Below, in pieces: positions 18,801 through 27,015 of a DNA stretch of 64,000 bases. Both the position numbers and the translations under genes were made by a program. The stretch's first letter is position 1; every line of letters starts with the position of its first letter. Origin of the DNA: Fusobacterium sp. GTDB taxonomy: Bacteria; Fusobacteriota; Fusobacteriia; Fusobacteriales; Fusobacteriaceae. The DNA lies in assembly GCF_032477075.1 (NCBI RefSeq), contig NZ_JAWDXO010000001.1, forward strand, positions 62,001 to 126,000. Direction: 5' to 3'. A model generated the notes under the pieces. It saw only the letters and a list, made by a program, of their open reading frames with translations. It was not told where the DNA came from and searched no databases.

Positions 18801-19227
18801 GGATAAAGTTGATCTCACTCAATTAAAAGATCTCTTATATAAAAATGAAGAAGTTAGTTTTATAGATTTGAAAAAAGAATATTCAGGAGAATTGAAGAAA
18901 ATAAGTGAACAATATAAAATTGAAAATCCTTTAGGGCTTTTCCTACGTTCTCTTATTGGTTTAGAGCAAGAAGCATTAAACAGAGAATTTTCTAATTTTT
19001 TAGATAGAGAAAGATTTAATGGAAACCAGATTGAGTTAATTGAAATGGTAATAAAGAATTTTGTAAGAAATGGAGCTTATGATAAAAAAGAATTACCAAA
19101 GATATCACAAAGAATAATAGGAATATCATTAGCAGAACTTTTTCCTAAGAGAGAAGATTTAGTAAAAATTAGTTTTATAATAGATAAAATTAATAATAAC
19201 ACAGAGATTCCAAATATAAAACTATAA
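15871..19227 (+). CDS. hsdR: Type I restriction-modification system, restriction/translocase subunit with N-terminal DUF4145
   Basis: A 1,118-residue motor and nuclease subunit that cuts unmodified DNA after translocation. Residues 1-125 form a DUF4145-like helical domain (TSVFYSRRALEFCVILIF, FIRKIGNTAVHD). The PD-(D/E)xK nuclease follows at about 225-245 (Asp in KIDYVLWGD, then VIEAKR). Helicase motor: Walker A ATGSGKTR near 357, DEAHRS near 456, GLTATP near 478, QMIGRGTR in the second RecA domain. The long, Lys/Glu-rich C-terminus resembles the EcoEI_R C-terminal domain that contacts HsdM/HsdS. It is last in the locus and is followed by a terminator. Confidence 0.94.
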   Translation: MGNFDFLKNDFKDLYEECREAEENSYVKPRTSVFYSRRALEFCVILIFKFEKIIKPYGDQLKDLINNFKFRELFEEKGQLDSLHFIRKIGNTAVHDSKVIDYEIALECLKILYDLTNWIGYCYGSLENDEIKFNEDLIFKGIVKNEDDDEFNYENDEIEKNIEKIKEIPKKKHNTPVQRKNTDEITTRIKYIDVMLRKAGWKLEEKNVKEYEINGISTNKSGKGKIDYVLWGDKGYPLAVIEAKRTIRDAKVGRHQVLEYAEAVEKDFGFFPVRFCTNGFETFIYENKESVDRRIYGFYRKEELIRIISRRENQNNEKIMLESIDHSIANRDYQIRAVTKVLENFSSGNRKALLVMATGSGKTRVAVSIVNALSKLNMINRTLFLADRVALVNQAMNSFKKFLPDFTLCNLVAEKNRENVKVLFSTYQTMASEVEKLRSDGTNKYGIGNFDLIIVDEAHRSIYQKYGDIFEYFDSLLLGLTATPKEELDRNTFSVFGVKTKEPTDSYDLFEAAEKGHLVLPKVKEIILNYPENGIVYSKLSEEDKEKYESLFDEEETIAEEIDGDSINSWFFNEGTTKEVIYRLMEEGYKIEGGDKLGKTIIFAKNDRHADHIVEIFNGMYRKNGDFCQKITTKIEKVQDLIDRFSNPKSMPQIAVSVDMLDTGIDIPEILNLVFYKKIRSKSKFWQMIGRGTRKCPNIFGLGDDKKDFLIFDFCGNFSYFELEDNFDKADPKISESLTSRIFSKKVRLIQKLQNLEYQMNDNYSNLWKELVESVYNSIDSLNEENISVKIKIPYVKKYKDKEKILQLSEKEVEEMIEHLRKLPFEIDSNNEKEKKFENLILESQLKLAEEKDIKKEKEEIQEMAKALTKKGNINHIKENAGEILKIIKDKDYIENLDILDLENIKDKIKPLVVYLESEHIKKIKFGDFEDSTISIADKDINFMRYESYDLKTKFQQYLEENKDKLAIKKLRFNQPLDKVDLTQLKDLLYKNEEVSFIDLKKEYSGELKKISEQYKIENPLGLFLRSLIGLEQEALNREFSNFLDRERFNGNQIELIEMVIKNFVRNGAYDKKELPKISQRIIGISLAELFPKREDLVKISFIIDKINNNTEIPNIKL

Positions 19228-19241
19228 TAAATAATATAACA

Positions 19242-19275
19242 GTGATTCAAAAATTTGTTTTTGGGTCACTTTTAT
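19242..19275 (+). terminator. Terminator after hsdR
   Basis: GTGATTCAAAAA (19242-19253) pairs with TTTTTGGGTCAC (19258-19269) around a TTTG loop (two G-U pairs), followed by TTTTATATTT. Confidence 0.8.
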
Positions 19276-19383
19276 ATTTATATAAGATTTTTTTTAACAA
19301 TATCTATAATTTTAAAAATTTATTCGAAAAAAACTAGATAATGTGATAAAATAAAGGGAAGTCTTAACTAACAGGTGATAAGT

Positions 19384-21093
19384 ATGTTTTTGCCTACAAC
19401 AATGGAAGAAGTAAGAAAATTAGGATGGGATTCTCTGGATATAATATTAATATCTGGTGATACATATATAGATTCTTCCTATAATGGAAGTGCATTGATA
19501 GGAAAATGGTTATACAAACATGGATTTAAAGTTGGAATAATAGCTCAGCCAGATATCAATAGTGATAAAGATATCACAAGACTGGGAGAACCCAATTTAT
19601 ATTGGGCAGTTTCAGCAGGATGTGTAGATTCTATGGTGGCCAACTATACAGCAACAAAAAAGAAAAGAAAAAGTGACGACTTTACTCCAGGAGGAGAAAA
19701 TACAAGAAGACCAGATAGAGCTTCAATTATATATACTAACCTTATAAAAAGATTTTTTAAAAATGGAAATGTTCTTGTAGTTTTAGGAGGAATCGAAGCA
19801 AGTTTGAGAAGAATAACTCATTATGATTATTGGAGTAATAATTTGAGAAGACCTTTGATATTCGATGCAAAGGCAGATATTCTTTCTTATGGTATGGGAG
19901 AAAAATCTATGTTGTCTTTAGCTCAGGCACTGAAAGGTGGAAGAGAGTGGAGAAATATAAGAGGATTAAGTTATATAGCTAAAGAAAAAAAAGACAGCTA
20001 TTTGGAGCTGCCATCTTTTGAAGAGTGTGTAAGGGACAAGAAGGAGTTTGCAAAAGCTTTTGATATATTCTATCACAACTGTGATCCAATTACCGCCAAA
20101 GGATTATATCAGCTTTGTGGAGATAGGTATTTGATACAGAATCCTCCAAGTGAAAACTTTACTTCTGAGGAATTGGATGATATTTATTCTATGGATTTTA
20201 AAAGAGATGTACACCCTTATTACAAAGCTATGGGAGAAGTGAGGGCTTTAGATACTATAAGAACTTCTGTGACAACTCATAGAGGTTGCTATGGAGAGTG
20301 TAATTTCTGTGCAATAGCTATCCATCAAGGAAGAACAGTTATATCAAGAAGTCAGGATTCCATTGTAGAAGAAGTAAAAGGGATAGCCTCTGCTCCTAAG
20401 TTTAAAGGATATATAGCAGATGTTGGAGGTCCCACTGCTAATATGTATGATGTGGAATGCAGCAAGAAATTAAAGCTGGGAGCTTGTCAGGATAAGAGAT
20501 GCCTTTATCCACATAAATGTCCAGCATTGAAAATAGATCATAATAGTCAGATAGAACTTTTAGATAAATTAAAAAAGATTGATAAAATCAAAAAAATATT
20601 TATTGCATCTGGAATAAGATATGATATGATTTTAGATGATAAAAGAAATGGACAGATATACCTTGAAGAAATAATCAAAGATCATGTATCTGGACAGATG
20701 AAAATAGCTCCTGAACATACAGAGGATAAAGTTTTAGCTCTTATGGGAAAGCAGGGAAAAGCTCCTCTGAAAGAATTTAAAGAAAAGTTTTATAAAATAA
20801 ACAATAAATTAGGAAAAAAACAGTTTTTAACTTATTATTTAATAGCAGCTCATCCAGGGTGTGATGAAAAAGATATGCTTGATCTGAGAAGATTTGCCTC
20901 ATCTGAACTAAGGATAAATCCAGAACAGGTACAAGTATTTACCCCTACACCATCTACATATTCTACACTTATGTATTACACAGAAATAAATCCTTTTACA
21001 AATAAAAAACTTTTTGTAGAAAAAGATAATGGAAAGAAGCAAAAACAAAAGGATATTTTAATTCCTAGAGAAAATAATAATAAGAGAAGATAA
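19384..21093 (+). CDS. YgiQ family radical SAM protein
   Basis: A 569-residue radical SAM protein of the conserved YgiQ family. The cluster motif is CYGECNFCAIA (about residue 301, CxxxCxxC), inside THRGCYGECNFC, preceded by an N-terminal region with VLGGIEASLRRITHYDYW. The C-terminus (FTPTPSTYSTLMYYTE) is family-typical. ATG 19384 is preferred because AGGTGA ends six bases before it; an in-frame GTG at 19375 overlaps that site. The biochemical role of YgiQ proteins is not established, so no reaction is assigned. Der follows closely and may be co-transcribed. Confidence 0.9.
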   Translation: MFLPTTMEEVRKLGWDSLDIILISGDTYIDSSYNGSALIGKWLYKHGFKVGIIAQPDINSDKDITRLGEPNLYWAVSAGCVDSMVANYTATKKKRKSDDFTPGGENTRRPDRASIIYTNLIKRFFKNGNVLVVLGGIEASLRRITHYDYWSNNLRRPLIFDAKADILSYGMGEKSMLSLAQALKGGREWRNIRGLSYIAKEKKDSYLELPSFEECVRDKKEFAKAFDIFYHNCDPITAKGLYQLCGDRYLIQNPPSENFTSEELDDIYSMDFKRDVHPYYKAMGEVRALDTIRTSVTTHRGCYGECNFCAIAIHQGRTVISRSQDSIVEEVKGIASAPKFKGYIADVGGPTANMYDVECSKKLKLGACQDKRCLYPHKCPALKIDHNSQIELLDKLKKIDKIKKIFIASGIRYDMILDDKRNGQIYLEEIIKDHVSGQMKIAPEHTEDKVLALMGKQGKAPLKEFKEKFYKINNKLGKKQFLTYYLIAAHPGCDEKDMLDLRRFASSELRINPEQVQVFTPTPSTYSTLMYYTEINPFTNKKLFVEKDNGKKQKQKDILIPRENNNKRR

Positions 21094-21121
21094 ATAATTT
21101 TAATTAATAGGGAGGTATATA

Positions 21122-22447
21122 ATGAAGCCTATTGTTGCAATCGTAGGAAGACCAAATGTTGGAAAATCAACACTTTTTAATAATCTGGTTGGAGACAGAA
21201 TAGCTATAGTTGATGACATGCCAGGTGTTACAAGAGATAGACTATATAGAGAAACAGAATGGAATGGAGTGGAATTTGTTGTTGTAGATACTGGAGGTCT
21301 TGAACCAAGAAATAATGAATTTATGATGACAAAAATAAAGGAACAGGCAGAAGTTGCTATGAATGAAGCTGATGTTATTCTTTTTGTAGTTGATGGAAAA
21401 TCAGGAGTTAATCCTCTTGATGAAGAGATAGCATATATTCTTAGAAAAAAACAAAAGCCTATCATCTTATGTGTAAATAAAATTGATAATTTCCTTCAGC
21501 AGCAAGATGATGTTTATGATTTTTGGGGACTTGGATTTGAACATCTCATCCCAGTTTCAGGAGCACATAAGGTAAATCTTGGAGATATGCTGGATATGGT
21601 AACTGAAATGATAGAAAAAATTGACTTGCCAGAAGAGGAAGAAGATGTCTTGAAACTTGCTATCATAGGAAAACCAAATGCAGGAAAATCTTCATTGGTA
21701 AATAGACTGTCTGGAGAAGAAAGAACTATTGTAAGTGACATAGCAGGAACTACAAGAGATGCTATTGATACCATAGTTCAATATAAAGATAATAAATATA
21801 TGATAATTGATACTGCTGGTATCAGAAGAAAATCAAAAGTTGAAGAAAGTCTTGAGTATTACTCTGTATTGAGAGCTATCAAGACTATAAAAAGAGCAGA
21901 TGTATGTATTCTTATGCTTGATGGAAAAGAGGGACTTACTGAGCAGGACAAAAGGATAGCAGGAATAGCTGCTGAAGAACTTAAACCAATAGTTGTAGTA
22001 GTTAATAAATGGGACTTAGTAGATAAAAATAAAGTTTCTATGAAAAGTATGAAAGAAGAGCTTTATGCAGAACTTCCATTTTTATCATATGCTCCTATAG
22101 AGTTTGTTTCAGCTCTTACAGGGCAGAGAACTACAAAAATACTTGAAATATCAGATACAATTTATGAGGAATATACAAAGAGAATATCTACAGGTATTCT
22201 AAATACAGTATTGAAAGAAGCTGTATTGATGAATAACCCACCTACTAGAAAAGGTAGGGTAGTAAAAATCAATTATGCTACACAAGTTTCAACTGCACCA
22301 CCTAAATTTGTACTATTCTGTAATTATCCAGAACTAATTCATTTCTCATATGCCAGATATATTGAGAATAAATTCAGAGAGGCATTTGGATTTGATGGGT
22401 CACCTATTCTTATCAGCTTTGAAAAAAAGAATGCAGAAAAAGACTAG
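21122..22447 (+). CDS. der: Ribosome biogenesis GTPase Der (EngA)
   Basis: A 441-residue essential GTPase with two tandem G domains, acting in 50S subunit assembly. G domain 1: GRPNVGKST, DTGG, NKID. G domain 2: GKPNAGKSS near residue 182, DTAG, NKWD. The C-terminal KH-like domain (NPPTRKGRVVKINYATQ) follows. An AGGAGG-like site precedes ATG 21122. The gene ends just before a terminator shared with the convergent glyoxalase-like gene. Confidence 0.97.
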   Translation: MKPIVAIVGRPNVGKSTLFNNLVGDRIAIVDDMPGVTRDRLYRETEWNGVEFVVVDTGGLEPRNNEFMMTKIKEQAEVAMNEADVILFVVDGKSGVNPLDEEIAYILRKKQKPIILCVNKIDNFLQQQDDVYDFWGLGFEHLIPVSGAHKVNLGDMLDMVTEMIEKIDLPEEEEDVLKLAIIGKPNAGKSSLVNRLSGEERTIVSDIAGTTRDAIDTIVQYKDNKYMIIDTAGIRRKSKVEESLEYYSVLRAIKTIKRADVCILMLDGKEGLTEQDKRIAGIAAEELKPIVVVVNKWDLVDKNKVSMKSMKEELYAELPFLSYAPIEFVSALTGQRTTKILEISDTIYEEYTKRISTGILNTVLKEAVLMNNPPTRKGRVVKINYATQVSTAPPKFVLFCNYPELIHFSYARYIENKFREAFGFDGSPILISFEKKNAEKD

Positions 22448-22454
22448 AAATAAA

Positions 22455-22490
22455 AAAAGCTCCCTTGGGTTATCCATAGGAGCTTTTATA
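22455..22490. terminator. Bidirectional terminator between der and the VOC gene
   Basis: AAAAGCTCC (22455-22463) pairs with GGAGCTTTT (22479-22487). Flanking A and T runs let it work for both convergent genes. Confidence 0.75.
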
Positions 22491-22859
22491 TTATCTTTTA
22501 GGGACTATTTCTATCCAGTATCCATCAGGATCAGTTACAAAATAGATTCCCATAGCAGGGTTTTCAAAAGCTATACATCCCATCTCTTTATGTTTTTTAT
22601 AAGCAGCCTCATAATCATCAGTAACTAGAGCCAAATGAAATTCCTCATCTCCAAGATCATAAGGTTCCTCCCTATCTCTCATCCAAGTCAATTCCAAAGA
22701 GAAGTCAGTTTTTCCATCTCCTAAATATACAAGAACAAAACTGCCATCTTCTGCTTCTTTTCTTCTTACTTCTTTAAGTCCAAGAGCTTCTTCATAGAAT
22801 TTTAAACTTCTAGGCAGATTAAAAATATTAAAATTAAAGTGGTTAAATGTAAAGTTCAT
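22491..22859 (-). CDS. Glyoxalase I-like VOC family protein
   Basis: A 122-residue vicinal oxygen chelate protein close in layout to lactoylglutathione lyase GloA, which converts the methylglyoxal-thiol adduct to lactoylthiol. All four expected metal ligands appear: His7 (NHFN), Glu in LELTW (about 57), His in FHLAL (about 75) and Glu in IEIV near the C-terminus. DPDGYWIEI is the classic last strand. It has a good promoter and ribosome site. Since the thiol cofactor of this organism is unknown, another VOC reaction is possible. Confidence 0.82.
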   Translation of the reverse strand: MNFTFNHFNFNIFNLPRSLKFYEEALGLKEVRRKEAEDGSFVLVYLGDGKTDFSLELTWMRDREEPYDLGDEEFHLALVTDDYEAAYKKHKEMGCIAFENPAMGIYFVTDPDGYWIEIVPKR

Positions 22860-22893
22860 ATATTACCTCCTGATAAAAACATTGTATATATTT

Positions 22894-22922
22894 AGAATAT
22901 ATTAAACAGACGGTATTGTCAA
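22894..22922 (-). promoter_or_regulatory. Promoter for the VOC gene
   Basis: Minus-strand TTGACA (22917-22922) and TATTCT (22894-22899) with a 17-base spacer. The remaining 200 bases up to the kinase gene are AT-rich, with no gene supported. Confidence 0.7.
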
Positions 22923-23128
22923 ATAAAAAAGAAGATAATTGAAAAGTCAGATTAATTTTAGAAGTATGGAAATTAGAAAAATTTGTGTAATTAGTGAAAT
23001 AAATAAAACATAAAAAAATAATATATCTGAATAAAGTGGATTTATTATTTTTAGTTTTAATAACAAATATTTCTGTTGAAAAGATTCTAAAATTATATCT
23101 CAACTTAAAAGTTATCTTCTTAATAATT

Positions 23129-24397
23129 TTAAATATTATGTTTTTCTAAAAATTCATTGATTCTCTCTATAATGCTTTCTTCTCCAAATCCACCAGCTTT
23201 AGTAATGACATTTATAACAGTATTTTTTCCTACTGCTCTAGTAAATACTACACCTGGAAAGATTTCACTGATAGGGATTACATATTGACATCCTATATTT
23301 TTTAGGATACCCATAAGAGTATCTCCACCAAAAATTATTAGATTCTTTATCTCATGTTCCCTTATCAAATCAGAAACAAGTTGTCCTGTACTGTTTGCTA
23401 TATTAGATGTTAATTCTTCCATGGAGATACTGTTTTTTTCTGTGTATTCAATAGCTTTTTTTATTACATCTTCTGAGTCAGAAGTTCTTAAAAGGAATTT
23501 TTTATTATTATTAATCTTTTCCTTAAGATATTCTTTATCAGTTATGTAATTGTCAGAACTTTTATAGTCCTCTGAAATTATATTGCTGAATTTCAGGCTA
23601 TCTGAACAATAACCTATTTTTTCTGCATATTTGCATTGTTTAAGAGATGTAATATTTACACTTCCACATACAAAAAGAATTCTGTCATCATGGAAAATAA
23701 TATCCTCTTTTTTAGTATCACTCTTGATATAGTGAGTAAGAACTTCTGCAAATCCAGCATTTCCAATAGTATAATTCAATTTATTTTTATTATACAAAAC
23801 TTTTCCAATATTTTTCATATCTTCCATATTTTCAGAATCAAAAATATAGATATGTTTTTCTTTCTCATCTTGTGGATCAAAATCTTCATTTATATCTTTA
23901 ACTTTTGCTTTTATTTCTGATTGTTTGTTTATTATATCAGGGATAAAACTTTCAGTTACTGGATTTAATATATCCATAGCAAATTGAGTTTCTGCTAATT
24001 TTATATTATCTACATAAAGTATTCCATCTTTTACAGTTCTCTTTCCTAATGGGAAAGCAGGTATAAATGAGACTTCATTAATATTTAAGCCTTCCATAAA
24101 ACCTTCTATTTCACTTCCTATATTCCCTCTTAAAGTGGAATCAGTTTTCTTGTAGAAGAATTTTATTTTTTCTTTATCAAATTTAGAAAGGACAGATTTT
24201 ACTCTTTCCTTAGCTTCATCAGCAGGAATATGTCTGCTTTCAGTATCAATGACTATTACATCTGTTTCTTTAGAGATTTCCTCAAAATTAAAATTTAAGT
24301 CAGTTGTAACAATAGCAGACATATTTTTTTTAGAAAATTGAACTCCTGTATCTAAAGCACCAGTTAAATCATCAGCAATAATTACAAGCTTCATCAT
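23129..24397 (-). CDS. Four-carbon acid sugar kinase (DUF1537 family, DtnK/OtnK-like)
   Basis: A 422-residue kinase of the family shown to phosphorylate D-threonate, D-erythronate or L-threonate. N-terminal KLVIIADDLTGALDTGVQF is the DUF1537 substrate motif, and FYKKTDSTLRGNIGSEIEGF follows. The C-terminal nucleotide-binding domain includes LIIFGGDTL and ITKAGGFG. It is the last gene of a seven-gene minus-strand operon that includes a PdxA2-like dehydrogenase, the expected partner in D-threonate breakdown. The family assignment is firm; the exact substrate is inferred. Confidence 0.88.
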   Translation of the reverse strand: MMKLVIIADDLTGALDTGVQFSKKNMSAIVTTDLNFNFEEISKETDVIVIDTESRHIPADEAKERVKSVLSKFDKEKIKFFYKKTDSTLRGNIGSEIEGFMEGLNINEVSFIPAFPLGKRTVKDGILYVDNIKLAETQFAMDILNPVTESFIPDIINKQSEIKAKVKDINEDFDPQDEKEKHIYIFDSENMEDMKNIGKVLYNKNKLNYTIGNAGFAEVLTHYIKSDTKKEDIIFHDDRILFVCGSVNITSLKQCKYAEKIGYCSDSLKFSNIISEDYKSSDNYITDKEYLKEKINNNKKFLLRTSDSEDVIKKAIEYTEKNSISMEELTSNIANSTGQLVSDLIREHEIKNLIIFGGDTLMGILKNIGCQYVIPISEIFPGVVFTRAVGKNTVINVITKAGGFGEESIIERINEFLEKHNI

Positions 24398-24413
24398 AAG
24401 AACTCCTTATTGA

Positions 24414-25316
24414 TTATTTCATTCCTTTTGCAGCATTTGCTTCAAGAACTTTTTTGATAGCATCTATTCCAGCTTCTGGAACCTGACAGAAAGGTTTTCT
24501 GCATTTTCCAACAGGATATCCAAGAAGAGATACAGCTGTTTTTACAATTGTATTTGGATTTCCAAATTTAAAACAATCTCTGAAAGAACGGATACTATCT
24601 TGAATTTCTCTTGCTTTTTCTAAATCTCCAGCTACAAAAGTGTCATAGATAGAAGCCATTGTAGAAGGGAAAACATTAGCACAACCAGCTATTCCTCCTC
24701 TTCCTCCAGCTAAAAGGCACCATAAGATAAGAGAATCATTTCCTGACAATACAGCGAAATCTTTTCTGTATCTTGTTTTTTCTATATATTGAAGCATATT
24801 ATCAAAGTTTCCGCTGCTGTCTTTTACTCCAACTATATTAGGGATTTTACTTAATTTTTCTACTGTAGCAGGAGTTAAAGCATTTCCTGTTCTTGCAGGA
24901 ATATTATATAGAACTATTGGAAGATCTACAGCTTCAGCTACTTCTCTATAGTGTTCATAAAGTTCATCTTGAGATGCAGCAGCAAAAGATGGAGTGATAA
25001 TAGAAAGAACATCTATTCCTATCTCTTTAGCTTTTTGAGATAATTCTATTGTTTCCTTTGTACTTACACAACCAGTTCCCCCATAAACTGGAACTCTTCC
25101 TTTTGCTTCATCTACTACTATTTTTAAAATCTGTTCTTTTTCTTCACGGCTTAATATGTAAGCTTCTCCATTTGTTCCAAGAGGAAATAATGCATGTATT
25201 CCTGATTCAATCTGGTGATTTACTTGGTTCCTTAATTCTTTCTCATTTATTGTTTCATCTGCATTCATAGGAGTTAATAAAGGAACTATAACTCCTTTTA
25301 TTTCTACATTTTTCAT
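24414..25316 (-). CDS. Dihydrodipicolinate synthase/N-acetylneuraminate lyase family protein
   Basis: A 300-residue class I aldolase-type TIM barrel. Family residues are present: GTNGEAY (substrate carboxylate loop), Tyr137 in LYNIPARTG and the Schiff-base Lys165 in VGVKDSSG. Such enzymes cleave or join pyruvate-containing 2-keto acids. Location between an FAD oxidoreductase and the DUF1537 kinase points to a sugar-acid retro-aldol or dehydratase step rather than lysine synthesis. Only 16 bases separate it from the kinase gene. Confidence 0.87.
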   Translation of the reverse strand: MKNVEIKGVIVPLLTPMNADETINEKELRNQVNHQIESGIHALFPLGTNGEAYILSREEKEQILKIVVDEAKGRVPVYGGTGCVSTKETIELSQKAKEIGIDVLSIITPSFAAASQDELYEHYREVAEAVDLPIVLYNIPARTGNALTPATVEKLSKIPNIVGVKDSSGNFDNMLQYIEKTRYRKDFAVLSGNDSLILWCLLAGGRGGIAGCANVFPSTMASIYDTFVAGDLEKAREIQDSIRSFRDCFKFGNPNTIVKTAVSLLGYPVGKCRKPFCQVPEAGIDAIKKVLEANAAKGMK

Positions 25317-25334
25317 TTATATTTTCCCCCTCGA

Positions 25335-26861
25335 TTAAATAGTAATTTCTTTTTCAAATTCTTTAGATTCTTCTGGATAATCCAATCTCATGTGAGTTCC
25401 TCTGCTCTCTTTACGTTGAGAAGCAGCTTTCAGCATGAAGTAAATAGACTCTGCTATTTGTAAAGTTTCTGTATCTTTGGATAATTCATCTTTTTCTAAG
25501 ATATCAGCAATTATTTTCTTTGCATCTTCCAATAGCTTTCCATCTCTGTATATTCCTAAAGCTTTAACAGCTATTTCTTTTATTTGAGGAACATATTTAT
25601 TGTATATCTCTTTGTCTATATTGTATTCAATAGGAAATTCTTTTTTTTCTTCTGTTTTCTCTGGAATAGCTTCAGCAACTGCCTGTCCGCAAAGTAATCC
25701 TGAAAGAACTGCCTGACTGGCTGCATTTCCAGCACAACGACAAGCTCCATGGATTCCCCCGCAAGCCTCACCAATGGCATATAGTCCCTTAACTGTAGAT
25801 TCATAATTACTATCCACTTTGATTCCACCAGAGAAACTATGAGCCATAGGGCTTACCTCTAGTAATTGCTCATTAAGATCTACCCCATTTTCCATCAAAC
25901 GATCAAAGAACCATGGATAAGCTTTCAGAACTTCTCTGTCTATATGTCTTAAATCAACATAAACTCCTCCATGTTCAGTTCCATTTCCAAGATTAACTTC
26001 TTTCCATATCTGTTTATTTAATAATGTTTTTGGTGAACCAGCCTCTCCCTGTGGTCTTACTTTAAGAAGAAATCTTTCACCCTTCGAATTCAGCAGATGA
26101 GCTCCTTCTCCAAGCATAGCAGTAGGACAAGGTTCTCCAACAGCTCCAGGAGGATATGCTACAACCATAGGTTCATATTCCAAGAATTCTACATCTATTA
26201 AATCTGCCCCAGCTTCTTTAGCTATTGACAGAGTATTTCCTTTGATATCCATTGGATAAGTAGAAGAACCAAATAGATTTCCTACTCCACCCCATGCAGC
26301 TATAACGATTTCTGAATAAACATTTTCTAAATTTCCATTTTTATCTTTAACTGTGATTCCATAGACTTTATTTTTCTCACTTAAAACTTTCACACATTCA
26401 TATCCTTCATAGAATTTAACTCCTTTTTCTTTTAAAGAAGTTATTAACTTGTCAACAATTTCTACTCCAATTAACTCTTTAGTAGAGCATAGGGATCTTG
26501 GAAAAGTATGTCCAGATACATGTCTAAGTTTTGTAGTTCCATCAGGGTTCTTAGCAAATTCTATTCCCCATCTAGTAAGAAGATCATATCCATTCATTGT
26601 ATTTTCAGCCATTTCATTTACAAGCTTTCTATTGGCTATTCTGTAACCTGCATTAAACATATCCTCTGCATATTTTTCTATGGTATCTCCATAAGGATTG
26701 TCAGGCAAAACAAAATTTATTGCAGCTATAACTGGACTTCCCCCATAACCCTTAGTATAAATTGCAATATCTTTTATACCAAGTTCATACATTTTTGCTG
26801 CTGATGCCAGAGCGGCTAATCCCATTCCAGCAATAACGACTTTGTGGTGTGTATAATCCAT
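25335..26861 (-). CDS. FAD-dependent oxidoreductase, fumarate reductase flavoprotein-like
   Basis: A 508-residue flavoprotein of the FrdA/SdhA/AprA superfamily. The N-terminal Rossmann motif is VVIAGMGLAALASA, and the C-terminal FAD-binding stretch is LYAIGEACGGIHGACRCAGNAASQAVLSG. The middle has HVSGHTFPRSLCSTKELIG. The usual fumarate-reductase active-site stretch is not clearly preserved, so the substrate is probably not fumarate. It has no signal peptide. Within the operon it may oxidise the imported hydroxy acid or reduce an enoate intermediate. The direction and the electron partner are unknown. Confidence 0.82.
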   Translation of the reverse strand: MDYTHHKVVIAGMGLAALASAAKMYELGIKDIAIYTKGYGGSPVIAAINFVLPDNPYGDTIEKYAEDMFNAGYRIANRKLVNEMAENTMNGYDLLTRWGIEFAKNPDGTTKLRHVSGHTFPRSLCSTKELIGVEIVDKLITSLKEKGVKFYEGYECVKVLSEKNKVYGITVKDKNGNLENVYSEIVIAAWGGVGNLFGSSTYPMDIKGNTLSIAKEAGADLIDVEFLEYEPMVVAYPPGAVGEPCPTAMLGEGAHLLNSKGERFLLKVRPQGEAGSPKTLLNKQIWKEVNLGNGTEHGGVYVDLRHIDREVLKAYPWFFDRLMENGVDLNEQLLEVSPMAHSFSGGIKVDSNYESTVKGLYAIGEACGGIHGACRCAGNAASQAVLSGLLCGQAVAEAIPEKTEEKKEFPIEYNIDKEIYNKYVPQIKEIAVKALGIYRDGKLLEDAKKIIADILEKDELSKDTETLQIAESIYFMLKAASQRKESRGTHMRLDYPEESKEFEKEITI

Positions 26862-27015
26862 ATTTATATCCCCTTTTTTATTATTTTGGTAATTTTAAAA
26901 CAAGCTTTTTATATCTTGTTGAAAACTTTGTATGTCTTACTATTTTATGCCTATCAAGATTCTTTATCATTCTTTCATAAAATAATATTTTATCTATTAT
27001 TATCTATATTACTCC

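Noticed and set aside
21100..21465. 121-codon minus-strand frame over the start of der
   Set aside because: Antisense shadow of a clearly conserved GTPase gene.
22350..22628. 92-codon plus-strand frame across the end of der and the VOC gene
   Set aside because: Runs through the terminator and overlaps two well-supported genes in other frames.
22843..23103. 86-codon open frame on the minus strand upstream of the VOC gene
   Set aside because: It overlaps the consensus promoter of the VOC gene, is low-complexity AT-rich sequence and has no ribosome site.
25335..26861. Fumarate reductase catalytic subunit
   Set aside because: FAD motifs match the superfamily, but the usual substrate-loop sequence is not evident and no iron-sulfur or membrane subunit genes are adjacent.
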